From contig CM073323.1 in NCBI GenBank assembly GCA_037043015.1, positions 10,971,758 to 11,035,757 of the forward strand: a stretch of DNA of 64,000 nucleotides. Direction: 5' to 3'. Under the pieces are notes generated by a model. That model did no database searches, was not told where the DNA came from, and was given only the letters and a program-made list of their open reading frames with translations. A program made the translations under genes and the position numbers. The DNA is from Bryum argenteum (taxonomy: Eukaryota; Streptophyta; Bryopsida; Bryales; Bryaceae). Shown here piece after piece: positions 1-11,095 of this stretch (position 1 is its first letter; every line of letters begins with the position of its first letter).

Positions 1-2725
1 GAGCAGTTAGGGCTCCCTCTTGGACCATCCTCTTTCCGTTCTGCAAATGACAACACATAAATAACTCCAATCAATTTCCACTTGACATCACAATCAACAA
101 CCAAGCTGAACATTGGAGAACGTGCAACAAATAAATTGCAGAATTAACTAAAAAGATATTCATAGCTTAATATGTTTGCAATGATTCCGAACCTGGAGAA
201 GAATCAACAGCTTAGAGATGACCCCATCTAAGTACGGGGTCAATATCTCGGGCGTACAGCTCTCACTGAAGTTTAACACTGCTGCAGCTGCATGGGCCTG
301 TTAACATCAATACTATCTGAATCAATTATATGATCCCGAGGTTTCCCATTGCCACATGCCTAGTTGGTTGAATGGAAGGAGGCAACGTTGACTGTCACAT
401 CGGCAAAGAATCCACTCCTGTGATATGCAATGAACAGTCCTTGAATGGATATGTTATCCAAAAAAGACAAGGACAACTCAGATGAAAAAGTAAACTCACC
501 TGAACACGTGGATTCTGAAAGTCATCCATAGCATTCACAAGTGCAGGAAGAACTTGCTGGTGGTAATTTTGTTGTAGGTCAGGGCCAAGATCAGTCGACA
601 ATTGACCAATGGCATTAATAGCGGCCCAGCGAACACGAGAGTGTGAATCCCGGAATGAGTTCAATATCATAGATACCACTGAGTCTAAGTTTTTGATCAT
701 AACCTGCATGCAACCAGCATTCAAATTAGTTACTTTAGGAACCCTACGAATAAAATGGGATTGTCAAAGTAAACACATGGCGAGGACATGAGACACACAG
801 CGATGAACTGAGAAGTTGAGTATGTAAGCTTATGAGGTCCTGCATACCTTGGCACACCCTTCAGCAATCTGAGCAAGGGTGATAAGAGCTGCATGCCTCT
901 TCTTCCAGTCACCGTCGTTGATAAACGAAGGGAGAATCTGAGAGGCAACAGGGAGCACTGTATTTCCTCCAAGAGAAATGGCCAACCTGTCTAGACATTC
1001 TTGACCGACTTCATACTCGGCCGTCTCCCCAGTGTCTTCATCTTCAGTATCAGCCACATACCACTGCGGATCGTCCTCAATATCCAACAACATTTTCATG
1101 AGTGCGGCAAAGAGCCGGGTAGTAAACAGAGGCAACTTGCGCATCATTCCTGGAGCCCGCTCTCTGGCTTCCGCCAAGGTAATCAGGAACTCAACAGCTA
1201 AGTGTCTAGTTCCTTCTTCCAACTCCGCAGCTTCCGCAATCTGCAGCATGTTGCCCACAACTTCGGCTAACTGGCGACGCAAGAATCGGGGCTCAGTACC
1301 AGCGACTTCGATAAACATCTCCAGGGCTTCCTGTGCAGTCGCTTCTTCATGGTTGTTCAAAGCAAGTGATAGCGTCTGCAACATGCCTGGCAAAAGGTCT
1401 TGAAAGCGTTCCCTGTCTTGAGCCGTTTCTAAGGTCTGGACAAAGTTAGTGGTGGCCCTGAGTGCGGCGATTCGCACATCGCTAGAGGTGTTGCCAGACA
1501 GATTTTGTTGGAAGACATTGTGAAGGGTTGGCAGGTAAGTCCGGAGTTGTGGCCCTATGTACTGCGCAAGCTGTGCGAACATGAGAAGTGCGCTCTCTCT
1601 CAAGCGCATGGAATCGGAGCTCACGCATTGGAACATGAAAGGAAGGAGCTCGGGCCACATTCCTTCCTCGAGAATCCCAGCAGCAAGTTCCGCAACGGTG
1701 TCGCATAACTTCTTTGAAATGCTTTTACCCTCCTCTCTCTGTACACACAAGAGGAGTTGATTCTTCACAGCGGCTTGGGTGGCTGGCGAAAGCTGAGGCC
1801 ACAACGATACGTCGTCCTTGGTAATAAGTTTCCTCAATAAAATAGCAACCATAGCACGGACTTCTAGCTGTTGCGAAACCTGATCATCAAAAAAACACCA
1901 TAGTAAGTGACACTGGCAGAGAAAAGATACTCCAGTGAAGTCGATTACTCAGTTCACAGCCGCATGCATGCCGACAAACATCGACATTATTGTTCGAAGA
2001 ACTCATGCAACAACTCAATATATCTAAATATACCACTGCAGGTTTAACTTTGACGAAATTCAGTATCAAGTCCGAACATCGGAGGTGAGCGATCTTCCCA
2101 AAAGCAAAATTCCCACGGAAACTAAAATTTCAATGAAAAAAAGCGCGAAACAGCCGAAAGTAAATATTCAAAAGATACATTAATATCACACGTACATCAC
2201 CGAGTGGCCAAGTAAGAAAATGCGACACTCCCGGCAATCCAAGATTCCTCCATTTCACAACAGCATAAATATCTCTCGCAAACGTTTAGCGCGTTCGGAT
2301 TAAACTAGGACTCGCATGCATGCAAAGAAAGAAAGACGATGAAATTCTTGGACTAGAACATTTTCCGAGAAAGATTTTCAAAGCTGGTGTAAGAGAAGAA
2401 AACGCGGGAGAACACAAGATACGCAGAATACGAAATTTAGAAGACGCGGGATTCAAGACCTAAAACGAACGGCATCGTCGCTAGATCAATAAAATGGCAA
2501 CAGAGGAGACTAACAAACCTGCAGAGCATGGATCATCTTCATGACAAGAGCATCTGCATGATGCTGCTTGCAGTAATTGAAAAGCTGCTCCGCTTGCCCT
2601 CGCTGCTCATTGCCAGGGCTCATAAGCTGTCCCACGAGCGCTTCCAGGGACGCCACGCCGTCGCCCGCCAACACGAGCGTCACCTGCGCATCTAGGGCTT
2701 GACCTGCCCCAGTATCCATCGCCAT
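1..2725 (-). CDS. Importin-5 / karyopherin-beta-like nuclear import receptor (5' part, truncated by window edge)
   Basis: HEAT-repeat importin-beta of the IPO5/Kap121 type (Arabidopsis KETCH1, AT5G19820), which binds cargo and RanGTP and moves proteins through the nuclear pore. Exons by splice signals: 2519-2725 (ATG at 2725), 848-1879, 500-703, 193-297 and 1-40, which runs off the window. Phases agree and give about 529 residues, roughly the N-terminal half of the usual 1,100. Exon 1 joins exon 2 as HALQ-VSQQLEVRAMVAILLRKL, the family's N-terminal signature. An acidic loop (DTEDEDTGETAEYEVGQECLDRLA) and the HEAT segment RVRWAAINAIGQLSTDLGPDLQ follow. Exons 4 and 5 read AHAAAAVLNFSESCTPEILTPYLDG and NGKRMVQEGALTA. 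No frameshift or stop is seen. The 640-bp first intron is long compared with the others. High confidence in family; orthology within the family not tested. Confidence 0.93.
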
Positions 2726-3300
2726 TGTCTATCGCGGAAAAAAATATCCTACGACGACGCTTCTTTTCTGCCTGCCAACGACGGAGTCCTGGTCGCACCA
2801 AAAAATGAGAAGAAAAATCCTCAACCACGATCCGCATCAAACCTCATCACCGACACCGCAGGGTTTTTCACACAAATCTCAAACCAATCCAAATTCAATT
2901 GCAAATCCACTCACTGTCCCGCTCTCTCGATCGGTCGAAGCGACGGGATCGATCGATCGATCGCTAATCACGCCCTCCCGTATCCGCCCGATTGCGAGGG
3001 CACCAATACCATCAAAGCGCGGCGGCGAAAGGAGAAGACAATGGGAGAGAGCTGGGAGGTGAGACAGGGGAAGAGAGAAGGCAGGGAATGGGAGGAAGGG
3101 GATGGGGCGCCGGGAGGGGGGGCTAGAAGGGGAGGGGCCGGGGGGCTAGGCTGCCAGGGCAGAGGACCAGCAGCAGCGCGGCTGACGATTGAAGGGGCCG
3201 GGGGGACGACGACGACGAAGGGGAGAATTAGGGTTTGGCGCTCATCCGTCCCGACGCCCCCCTAGTTTATTTTTAGCTGCCCCTTGCTGGGCCTGTTTTT
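2726..3300 (-). promoter_or_regulatory. Probable 5' UTR and promoter of the importin gene
   Basis: This GC- and purine-rich stretch directly upstream of the importin ATG contrasts with AT-rich DNA beyond 3.5 kb. It contains a GATC tetranucleotide run near 2948-2963 and G-rich tracts around 3066-3150. No gene is recognisable on the opposite strand; the open frames here are low-complexity. The promoter role rests on position and composition only. Confidence 0.45.
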
Positions 3301-3867
3301 TCACCCTCGCACCCCCGTCATTGTTGGTTGCAGCCCTTGCTATCTGGCCCAGCCTAACCGACCCCAACTCACGGCCTATTTCCGGCCTCTTGCCAGTTGG
3401 AGCCTTAAAACTTCAGCCCCTGAATTCATCAGCTCAGATCTTGTGCGATCTATTTTGTGCAAATTCATTTCCATACACATTTTTTCTTCATGATTTTCAT
3501 TTCAATTTCACCTCTCTATGCTATTTTTTGTTTCTTATGAAACTGCACAATATTTTAGGACGTACAAAATTAGGACTTAAGAAACAATCAATGTATCAAG
3601 TTTTGTAAAGGTAGTACTATATAGATATGGATCTTAGTCTATGGTATTCTCAACAAATTGAAATTAGGGAATAGGAGATTAGATTTTTCAACATTTATGA
3701 AACGAAGATTTCAAATCATTAATGAAAAATTATTGTGATTTTTGTAGTCATATGGTCCTAATTTCATCTCTTATTATAGTCTCAATGTTAAATATTCATT
3801 TGTTTTATATGAGCGCCTTACAACTTCCATTATGTCGGCATTTTCAAGCAAATATCTTACTCGACCA

Positions 3868-4089
3868 CTAGTAAGGTAACCGTCGTCTCGACGGGAAGCT
3901 CTTTATATGGTACTTTTGTATGCTCATGTTTTTCTTTTTTACAAAATCCAAAAAACATCAATAGGTTGGTAGGTAGGTTGGTAATTTTGTAGGTTGGTAG
4001 GTTTGTATGCTGGTAGGTTGGTTAGTTGGTAAGTTGGTAAGTTGGTGGGTAGGAAGGATCGCTATGCAATATTTTGTTATATTTATACA
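3868..4089 (-). mobile_element. Non-autonomous Helitron unit (outer unit of a minus-strand pair)
   Basis: On the minus strand the unit ends with hairpin CCGTCGAGACGACGG, a short spacer and CTAG, followed by host T, the classical Helitron 3' end. The body is a GGTTGGTA/ACCTACCA-type minisatellite (about 3963-4052 on plus). It abuts the next unit at 4090, so its 5' end is fused to the CTAG of its neighbour. There is no coding capacity, so transposition would need Rep/helicase in trans. Confidence 0.65.
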
Positions 4090-4383
4090 CTAGTATGATT
4101 CCCGTCCTCCCGACGGGAAAGGGTCTTTACATGGTACTCTTAAATAAAAAAGTATCCCGTGTCTACCATTTCCTCAAACGGTTTTTTTTCTCCCTTTTTC
4201 TCTCTCTTTATTCATATTTTTTTAATACATAAAAGAAGGTAGGTAGGTTGGTAAGTTGGTAGGTTGGTAAGTTGGTAAGTTGGTAGGTTGGTAGGTTGGT
4301 AAGTTGGTAAGTTGGTAGGTTGGTAGGTTGGTACATTGGTGGGTAGGAAGGATTGCCGAACAGTATTTTATTATAGAAGTAGA
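4090..4383 (-). mobile_element. Non-autonomous Helitron unit, apparently full length (294 bp)
   Basis: Read on minus, it starts at 4383 with TCTACTTCTATAATA after a host A and ends at 4090 with a perfect GC hairpin (CCCGTC stem), a short spacer and CTAG before T. Insertion between A and T with TC and CTAG ends is the Helitron rule. Most of the body is a GGTTGGTA-type minisatellite (about 4237-4349). The internal block AGTATCCCGTGTCTACCATT is shared with the 7.1-8.2 kb units. Confidence 0.7.
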
Positions 4384-4459
4384 TGTGATACAACCATACT
4401 AGATATATGATTCCTCAAACAAATGATTGTTTGAAGCCCCTTTGTATTTAAAAAAATTG

Positions 4460-6375
4460 GTTTGAACTTGTGACAAGCTCCCATCTCTAAACATTTTTCG
4501 AGTGCAATTATCTTGTCTTGTGTAAATACATAGAAAGATTGCATATCCAAGTGTCAAGTTCCATCCTCTCACGCAACAATCCGAATATCTTGTCGTGCCA
4601 CCCACGTGGAAAGTTTGTATGATTAGGAGATAACCTCCATCATGTCAACAACAACGCTAACGTAAGGTCCAGTCACTATCACACGTAAAGTATGCAAGAC
4701 CACGCAAATTTAATTACTATCACACGTAAAGTATGCAAGACTAGGCAATAAGCGTAATCATGTCAACAATAAGGCAAATATCTTGCCCCCAGATGGAAAG
4801 TTTACATGACCATATGACAAGCTCCATCATGTCAGCAGCCAAGGTGAATATTTAGCAAAGTCATAGTCAAGTGTAAACTTTGCTTCAGGAGATTAAAATA
4901 CCTCAAGTACCTAATTGTTTTAGAACCCCATCCATCTATATAGTTTGGTAAGTGCCCCATTTTAACTTCCATAAAGTCAATATATATTCAATGAAATTTG
5001 TTGCAAGACCAAATCATGTGTTCACACAAGCAAATAAGAAACTCCTTAATTAGCATAGTGTTTCAAAACCATTCCAATCATAAAGTTCATTACGAGTTAC
5101 TAACAAGATCCATCGTGATCCATCATGTCAATGTTATAAGACAAATATTTTGTCTCCTCGTAAATACTTGTAAAGATTGTAGTGCTGATTTGAAGGTATC
5201 CGCAAGACCTATAGCATTTTAGTCCTTACGGTAGGCGGCAAACAAATTCCATATCCTCAAAATTTTGGAACAATTATCTTGCTAGACTAGAATTACATTA
5301 CAAGCTTGTTTTATTTGACAATGATGCATCGACATGGTTATCAATTTGTGATATTTATAACACTTTGTATTTTTTGAATACGAACTAAGATTTTACAAAT
5401 AAGATAAGTTCAAATGATATATTATTTGTTAAAATGTATGTTCTTAAGATGGTACTATTTTGAACTCTTCCTATTAAGCAAATTAATTGACACCTAACTC
5501 CTAAATGTCTTCAGTGTCAATAATCAAGATTGTAGATAACAATGTTGCAAGTTGAAAGTTTGAAGAGCCATTGATTCTTCATCTTAAGCATTTTCTTGTT
5601 GGGTTTGATCTCAAATTGAGTCTTCTTTGTCTAGTAAAAATTGCATATGCATTAAGATAGTATAAATTTTTGGATAAGTATTTCAATGAAGGTAACTTTT
5701 GTTTCAGGATTCTGAAATATGGAGTGTGTTCAACCATTGCAAGCCGATTGTGTGAAACTTAGATTAGTTAATTAATTATTTCGTTACATGTGTATGATCT
5801 TGAGATATAACCCAAGAACTTTCTAAATATATAATTTTTGGTTCAAAGAATATTGGGATTGGATTTGCTATTTCTATGCGGATCTCTAAGTTTTGGTATG
5901 AGTAGCTAATGAGTTTCATACATAATTATATGTAAAATTTACTCAACTAAATTTAAAGTATAATTATATTTTATTCCTTTTATCTATAGAACTTGGTACA
6001 AGTAGCTTGTAAGTTCCATCGTGTCAAAAGTTGTAAGTTGATATCTTTCGTGATCACACAACCATTCCACGTATTGAGTATCTCAAGCAAGAAGAAGAAC
6101 ACCTGACCCGTGAGGGTTGACGTGAAAAGTGTCCGTTCGACCTATCCTTGATGATATGCCCACAAGACATAACAACAGTGGTATAAGACTACATATCTCA
6201 AGCAATATACTGTGAAAGGATTCATTCTATTCTAAACTGTAGAAGGAGCTCTTCAAAAGCTCCATCATGTTCATGTTATAAAGAGCAAATATTTTATCTT
6301 AATATTAAAGTGTTAATAAGTTCCATCATGTCAATAATGTGAGTTGGATATCTTATTAGCAAGTAAACACTTCTG
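4460..6375. repeat. Degenerate tandem array of a roughly 65-85 bp unit
   Basis: A motif close to CTCCATCATGTCAACAA, then AA(A)TATCTTGTC, then GGAAAGTTT recurs near 4475, 4556, 4635, 4755, 4820, 4968, 5110, 6012, 6257 and 6327, with an outlier near 3827. Neighbouring copies are often 65-85 bp apart, which suggests an old eroded tandem repeat with insertions. Inside it, a 40-bp block containing ACTATCACACGTAAAGTATG occurs twice in tandem (about 4673-4745). A diverged piggyBac-like fragment sits at about 5560-5760. No ORF of note. Confidence 0.5.
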
Positions 6376-6431
6376 AAGTTTAAATCTCCATAGCAAATTC
6401 CTAAAAAGCACCCATTACATCCTATTCATTT

Positions 6432-6697
6432 ACAGTACCACCATAGCAGGTTCGGTCATAAATAATTCTATTTTTGAAAAACGATCATTTTTAGAAATTA
6501 CAAGCCAAAAGTTGGGAAATCATATTATTTTCTAAAACCACCTTATTGTGATGAAAGGGTATACAAAAGTTGGGAAATTATATCCAAAGAAACAAAAGAA
6601 CGAATTTCAAAAAAATATGTTTTTGGCAAACGAACCTTTTTTTTAAAAAAAAAAAAAAATCTTTTCTTGAGAACCAAACCTGCTATGGTGGTACGGT
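6432..6697. mobile_element. 266-bp MITE with about 20-bp terminal inverted repeats
   Basis: The left end reads ACAGTACCACCATAGCAGGT. The right end read in reverse is ACCGTACCACCATAGCAGGT, one mismatch. The interior is AT-rich and non-coding, has an A-run near 6645-6659, and repeats an AAAGTTGGGAAAT block. No clear target duplication could be assigned, so the superfamily is open. Confidence 0.6.
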
Positions 6698-7089
6698 AGT
6701 CAATAGATTGATTTCCTCAATTTTAAAACACTTATATTACCATACCAAAATTACGTATAATGCATTTTTTATATCAACAATATGTATGGTATTTAGTTTG
6801 TGATATACTCTATACATTGTACTTAGAGAATATGAAGATAAAATTTCACAATTGAAATAAGTTCAAATCATGTGAACTTTGTGAATATATCATTAAGATC
6901 TATTTTATCATGTTGATTACTAATTGAACTCTTTTGTTGAGATATTAGTTTTGTACCTAAGTACATAAATTTGTGTAAACTATTCCTTTCAAGTTTTTAC
7001 CAAGTCAATTAAAACATGTATGAGCCAATTCTTATTGAGTAAGTCAAATTCTAATTTTTTTAAGGTAGCCATTCTCTATAATAGTTAAA

Positions 7090-7394
7090 TCTACTTCTAT
7101 AACATAATATTGTTCAGCGATCCTTCCTACCTACCAATGTACGAACCTACCAACCTACAAACTTACCAACTGACAAACTCACCAACCTACCAACATACCG
7201 ACCTACCGACCTACAAACCTACATACATACATACTTACCTTCTTTTATGGTTATAAAAAAAAAAAAAACAGAAAAAAAAGAAAGAAAAGAAAAACAAAAA
7301 AAAAACACGGGCTTTGAGGAAATGGTAAACACGGGATACTTTTTAAAAGTACCATATAAAGAGCCTCTCCGTCGGGACGACGGGGACTTCCTAG
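7090..7394 (+). mobile_element. Non-autonomous Helitron, full-length 305-bp unit
   Basis: It starts TCTACTTCTATAACATAATA after host A (7089) and ends CCGTCGGGACGACGG, a seven-base spacer, then CTAG followed by T. These are the TC start, subterminal hairpin, CTRR end and A/T insertion site of Helitrons. The body holds an ACCTACCAACC-type minisatellite (7128-7228) and an A-rich tract (7255-7310). It has no Rep or helicase ORF. Confidence 0.75.
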
Positions 7395-7619
7395 TATATA
7401 ACAAAATATTGTTCGGCAATCCTTCCTACCCACTAGGGTACTAACATACAACCTACCAACCTATGAACTACCAACCTACCTACCTTCTTTTATGTTTTTT
7501 GGATTATGTTAAAAAGATAAAAAATTAATAATACGGTTTGAGAAATGGTAGACAGGGGATACTTTTTTGATAGTACCATTTAAAGATTTTCTCCGTCAGG
7601 AGGACGCGGACCTTACTAG
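7395..7619 (+). mobile_element. Tandem Helitron unit 2
   Basis: It begins immediately after the CTAG of the previous unit with TATATAACAAAATATTGTTC, lacking the first few bases of the TCTACTTC start. It ends with a CCGTC...GACGCGG hairpin and CTTACTAG followed by T. It has the same internal order as unit 1: CGGCAATCCTTCCTACC block, minisatellite, then GGGATACTTTTTT and the hairpin. Head-to-tail junction. Confidence 0.65.
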
Positions 7620-8026
7620 TCTATATATATAACAGAATAGGGTGATGGATCCAACGATCCTTTCTACCCACCTACGTACCTACCCGTCTACGTACTTACC
7701 CACCTATGTACCTACCACCTATGTACCTACCCATCTATGTAACTACCAACCTACGTACAAACCTACCTACCTTTTATGCTTTTTGAATTATGTGTAAACA
7801 ATTTTTATTTTATTTTTAAAGAAAAAAACAAAACAAAACAAAAAAAATTGTTAAAAAAAACAAAAAAACAAAAAAAAAATTGTTAAAGAAAAAACAATTT
7901 TTTTTTTTTTTTTAAAAAAAAAAACAGGGGCACACATCAAAATAATTAACATAATATTGTTCGAGAAAGTGGTAGACACGGGATACTTTTTTAGCTTCTT
8001 CGTCGAGACGACGGGAACCTTACTAG
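7620..8026 (+). mobile_element. Tandem Helitron unit 3 with expanded A/T tract
   Basis: It starts TCTATATATATAACAGAATA directly at the preceding CTAG and ends CGTCGAGACGACGGGAACCTTACTAG before T. The minisatellite variant here is CTACGTACCTACC-like (7655-7775). A long homopurine/homopyrimidine stretch of A and T (7800-7924) has lengthened it to 407 bp. Confidence 0.6.
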
Positions 8027-8236
8027 TATATATATATATATATATAAAACGGAATTGGGTCAGTTTGGCGGCGATCCTTCCTACCCATCAAAGTACCAAC
8101 CTACCAACATACAAAATTACCAACCTACCTACCTTAGTCTTACCAATCTAAAAAAATCTTAAAAATATAAATATAGTAGATGAAATGGTAAATATGGGAT
8201 ACTTTTTTCCCGTCGGAACAATGGGGACCTTACTAC
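8027..8236 (+). mobile_element. Tandem Helitron unit 4, degenerate 3' end
   Basis: This shares the unit structure (TA microsatellite, GCGATCCTTCCTACCCA, minisatellite, GGGATACTTTTTT) but its hairpin is mutated and the terminus reads CTTACTAC instead of CTTACTAG. It closes the plus-strand cluster. Confidence 0.5.
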
Positions 8237-8580
8237 GGTAGTCTATAATAGTTAAATACAAATTTTGAATGTTAAAGTTCATCCTTTGCTATATCTAATT
8301 TCTTTTCTTGAATGAATTTTGCATTTAATTCCTATATATATATATATTAAATGGGTTTTCACACCTACAACCTCTATTTTGTTAAGATAGAGTTATTTAT
8401 GTGCCATTTTGGTGAACCAAATGTGCGATATTGACTCGCCTGCTATTTTGAAGGCATATCTAGTTATGGCTCTAAAATGAGACTTTATTTCGCTTCTTTC
8501 TAATATCACCCACATCCTACATAAAATCAATTGATCTCTATGATGTCACCGAAAATTCCTTAAACACAAGTTTTAATAGT
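8237..8580. other. AT-rich intergenic DNA, nothing recognised
   Basis: Short TA microsatellite near 8335-8350; no coding or element ends seen. Confidence 0.5.
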
Positions 8581-8589
8581 TTTTAAGCT

Positions 8590-8990
8590 TTCCATATTTG
8601 GAACGGTTGTTGGAGGGTAATCTTCTCCAATTGGTGGAGGAAAACGTCTTCAAATACAGAATGCAATATTTTTGAAACGTTTTGAAATGATAGTTTGAGA
8701 GCAATGTCATGAAATGGTATATAGAGGGCACTATTATGAATTTTTTTGACGAGTGGTTGGTTGAGTGCAATATTTTGGAACGGACACTTAATGGGCAATT
8801 TATTGAAATGGCACTTGGAGGCAATATTTTGAAACGACTTGTTAGAGGGCAATGTTCGAGAATGGCAATCATAAAAAACGGCCACGGTCATTGGAGACCA
8901 ATTTCCATGAAAGGTTGTTGGGGGGCACTGGTTTGAAACGTCATTTAAGGGGGAGTGCTTTTGAAGGGCGATTTGAGTGTTAAATAAAAG
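8590..8990 (+). repeat. Degenerate minisatellite (about 30-bp unit) with conserved tail, copy A
   Basis: A unit close to GGCAATATTTTGAAACGG plus CACTTGGAG recurs with variations across 8598-8870. It is followed by a unique tail containing GAGTGCTTTTGAAGGGCGAT and GTGTTAAATAA. The same tail with fewer units recurs at 10340-10560, so the pair is a dispersed repeat and not a local slippage product. Confidence 0.6.
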
Positions 8991-9049
8991 TGAAATAAGG
9001 CTTAGTGTAACCTACCTTTAGGTTGTTAAAGTGCAACGACAAAATGACG

Positions 9050-10130
9050 AGAAACTCAAGGTCATGGAGCTATCAAGGATGAAACACCACTTTTTCTCAC
9101 TGATGGTTTTATCCGCCGGCTTGATGACGATGCAAACCTCGAGGAAGACCTATTCTTCTACTGAAAGGTGTGCTGCAGATAGCTTCTTCAACTGTATGAG
9201 CACCTAATAAGAGGGCTGCCTCTAGCAGAGGAAATTATTCATCGGGAATCTACAAGGGATTAGGGATGCGCCAAGGTCATCATCACAAAAAAACCACCGC
9301 AAATGGATGTGGCGCGCTAACGACTTGTATTCATTACAAACAAGAAGTTTCATATTGCTAAGATTGTGAATGGTTGTATTAGTCACTCGACATTCTAACT
9401 CAAATGGGGTCTTCCTACCAAATAAGTACAACACGTAGGCCGAGCAGTGAATTATCAAGAGCTAGAAGAGGCTCCCCCTCGTCCTTGTCCTCCCCCTCAA
9501 CCTTAAACCCGACCTCGATAACTTGTTCCTCGGTTGGAAGCGTTGCTGCCCCCTCTTGAGATTCCTCTTACATTGGAATTCATATCAAATTGGATCTGGC
9601 GACCTTGGTCAAAGTTTCTCCCTGAAGGTATATGCACAACCAGACGGTTGGATGTGTTGATGTTCGCCTCGTCTCGTTTCCTGATTGATTGTTGTTATCT
9701 GGTTGTCCCTCCCCTCGTGCTATTGAGGTTGTTGTTGTCGCTCTATTGTGGTTGTTCCTTCTCTTTTTGTTGTTGCTTCCCAAGCTCCAATGGGAGCCTA
9801 GTGATGTCTTCCATAGCATGCTCTTCAACTCAGCATTGATTTTCATGTCGTGTGTGTCGCGGATCGGTGACATGCGCATGGTAGGACAAAATGATTTGGG
9901 TCTGTCACAAGTTGCCAACCTTCTCTTGCTTGTCAATCAAGCTAGAGTCTAAATTAGCTCCATGAAGGTAGACAATGCACGCCTCCTCGACCAATCCTTC
10001 AATCTGCCATGGAAAATAGTCAGCAGTCAGTATGCCTCTGATTCGGCACTCTAATCCGCAACTACTCTGTAACAATTATGTCCTCCAATAAAGCCTTGTG
10101 ATAAATCTTGAGTGTCTTGGACTAAGCTTT
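9050..10130 (-). pseudogene. Decayed coding-like DNA, unidentified
   Basis: Moderately GC-rich DNA with broken open frames on minus (for example 9580-9936, with an Asn/Thr/Arg-rich stretch NNKKRRNNHNRATTTT). In other frames, fragments such as EEQVIEVGFKVEGEDKDEGEP are separated by stops. It lies between the two minisatellite copies, as a transposon interior would, but I cannot name a family. Could be a retroelement gag remnant; low confidence. Confidence 0.25.
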
Positions 10131-10334
10131 GTCAAGACCTCCCTGCAATGAAGAATCCTCTTTGGGCCTTGCGAAACGAAACTTGGGAAGGGGGGCTATT
10201 CGAAGGGAGTAGGAGATCACATTTTCAAGAAAATCCGTGAACTGAGGGGGCATCGGCCCAATGTATTCATGCAAAACTAGATGAGGAGGAACTTCATTGT
10301 CTTGACTTGGGTGCAGACATGGAGTTAAAGGAAT

Positions 10335-10565
10335 AAATGGCACTTGGAGGGATATATTTTGAAACGGTACTTGGAGGGCAATATTTTGAAACGGCTTGTT
10401 AGAGGACAATCTTCCACAGTGGCAATCCTAACAAACACCTATAGGAGACGCGTTTCTTTGTAGGGCCGTTGGGAGGCAGTGGTTTCAAACAACATTTAGA
10501 GGGAGTGCTTTTGAAGGGCGATTTGAGTGTTAAACAATAAAGAAACAGGCTTAGTGTAATCTAAC
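10335..10565 (+). repeat. Degenerate minisatellite with conserved tail, copy B
   Basis: Two to three units of the GGCAATATTTTGAAACGG type, then the same tail as copy A (GGAGTGCTTTTGAAGGGCGA, GTGTTAAACAATAAA, GGCTTAGTGTAAT). Direct orientation relative to 8590-8990, about 1.6 kb away. Confidence 0.6.
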
Positions 10566-11095
10566 ATCACAAAGGGTGTTAAGCATCACCTTGTTGAAGA
10601 AGACCCTTTTAGAAGGAGACACTTTGAGACTTTTGGAAAATAGCCAAAAATTATGTTTCTGGGAACCTTGTCAAATCTTCTATTCTCAAAGTTGCAAGAC
10701 TACTACCTCCTCTCGGAGTTGATAGTATGTTGGTTCCTAGCTAGTCATTAGTGCCTTATAGATGGCCGACATGGTATTCCTTGTAAGAGCTTTGAGATAC
10801 CATATAATGAGGTCGAAGAACCCATTGCCATAGTTGGGTGGACTGTGGTTGTGAGTATCACGCGGAGATGGTGAATATAACCCACTGTTCATTGACGGCC
10901 ATAAGCCCCTAACCACCAAACTCAGGCTTGTGGTGCCTTGGCTGGGGCAACATATACATGTTCCAATTTCCTTTTCTTCTCTAGCTGTGTTAAGTGTTCA
11001 AAGTGTTTGGTTTTCAGTTAAAAAGAATTTGAGGCTACTATAGCCGTCGCGCCACGCCCGCTTGGTTGTATACTTTGTGTCAACATGTGAAGGGA
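10566..11095. other. Intergenic, no gene recognised
   Basis: No conserved ORF, repeat end or RNA signature was seen in this stretch. Confidence 0.4.

Noticed and set aside
3963-4349. Telomere-like repeats
   Set aside because: The GGTTGGTA units resemble but do not match plant telomeric TTTAGGG, and they sit inside Helitron units.
4208-4393. Repetitive frame encoding PTNLPTYQLTNLPTYQ
   Set aside because: It is translation of the Helitron minisatellite, not a gene.
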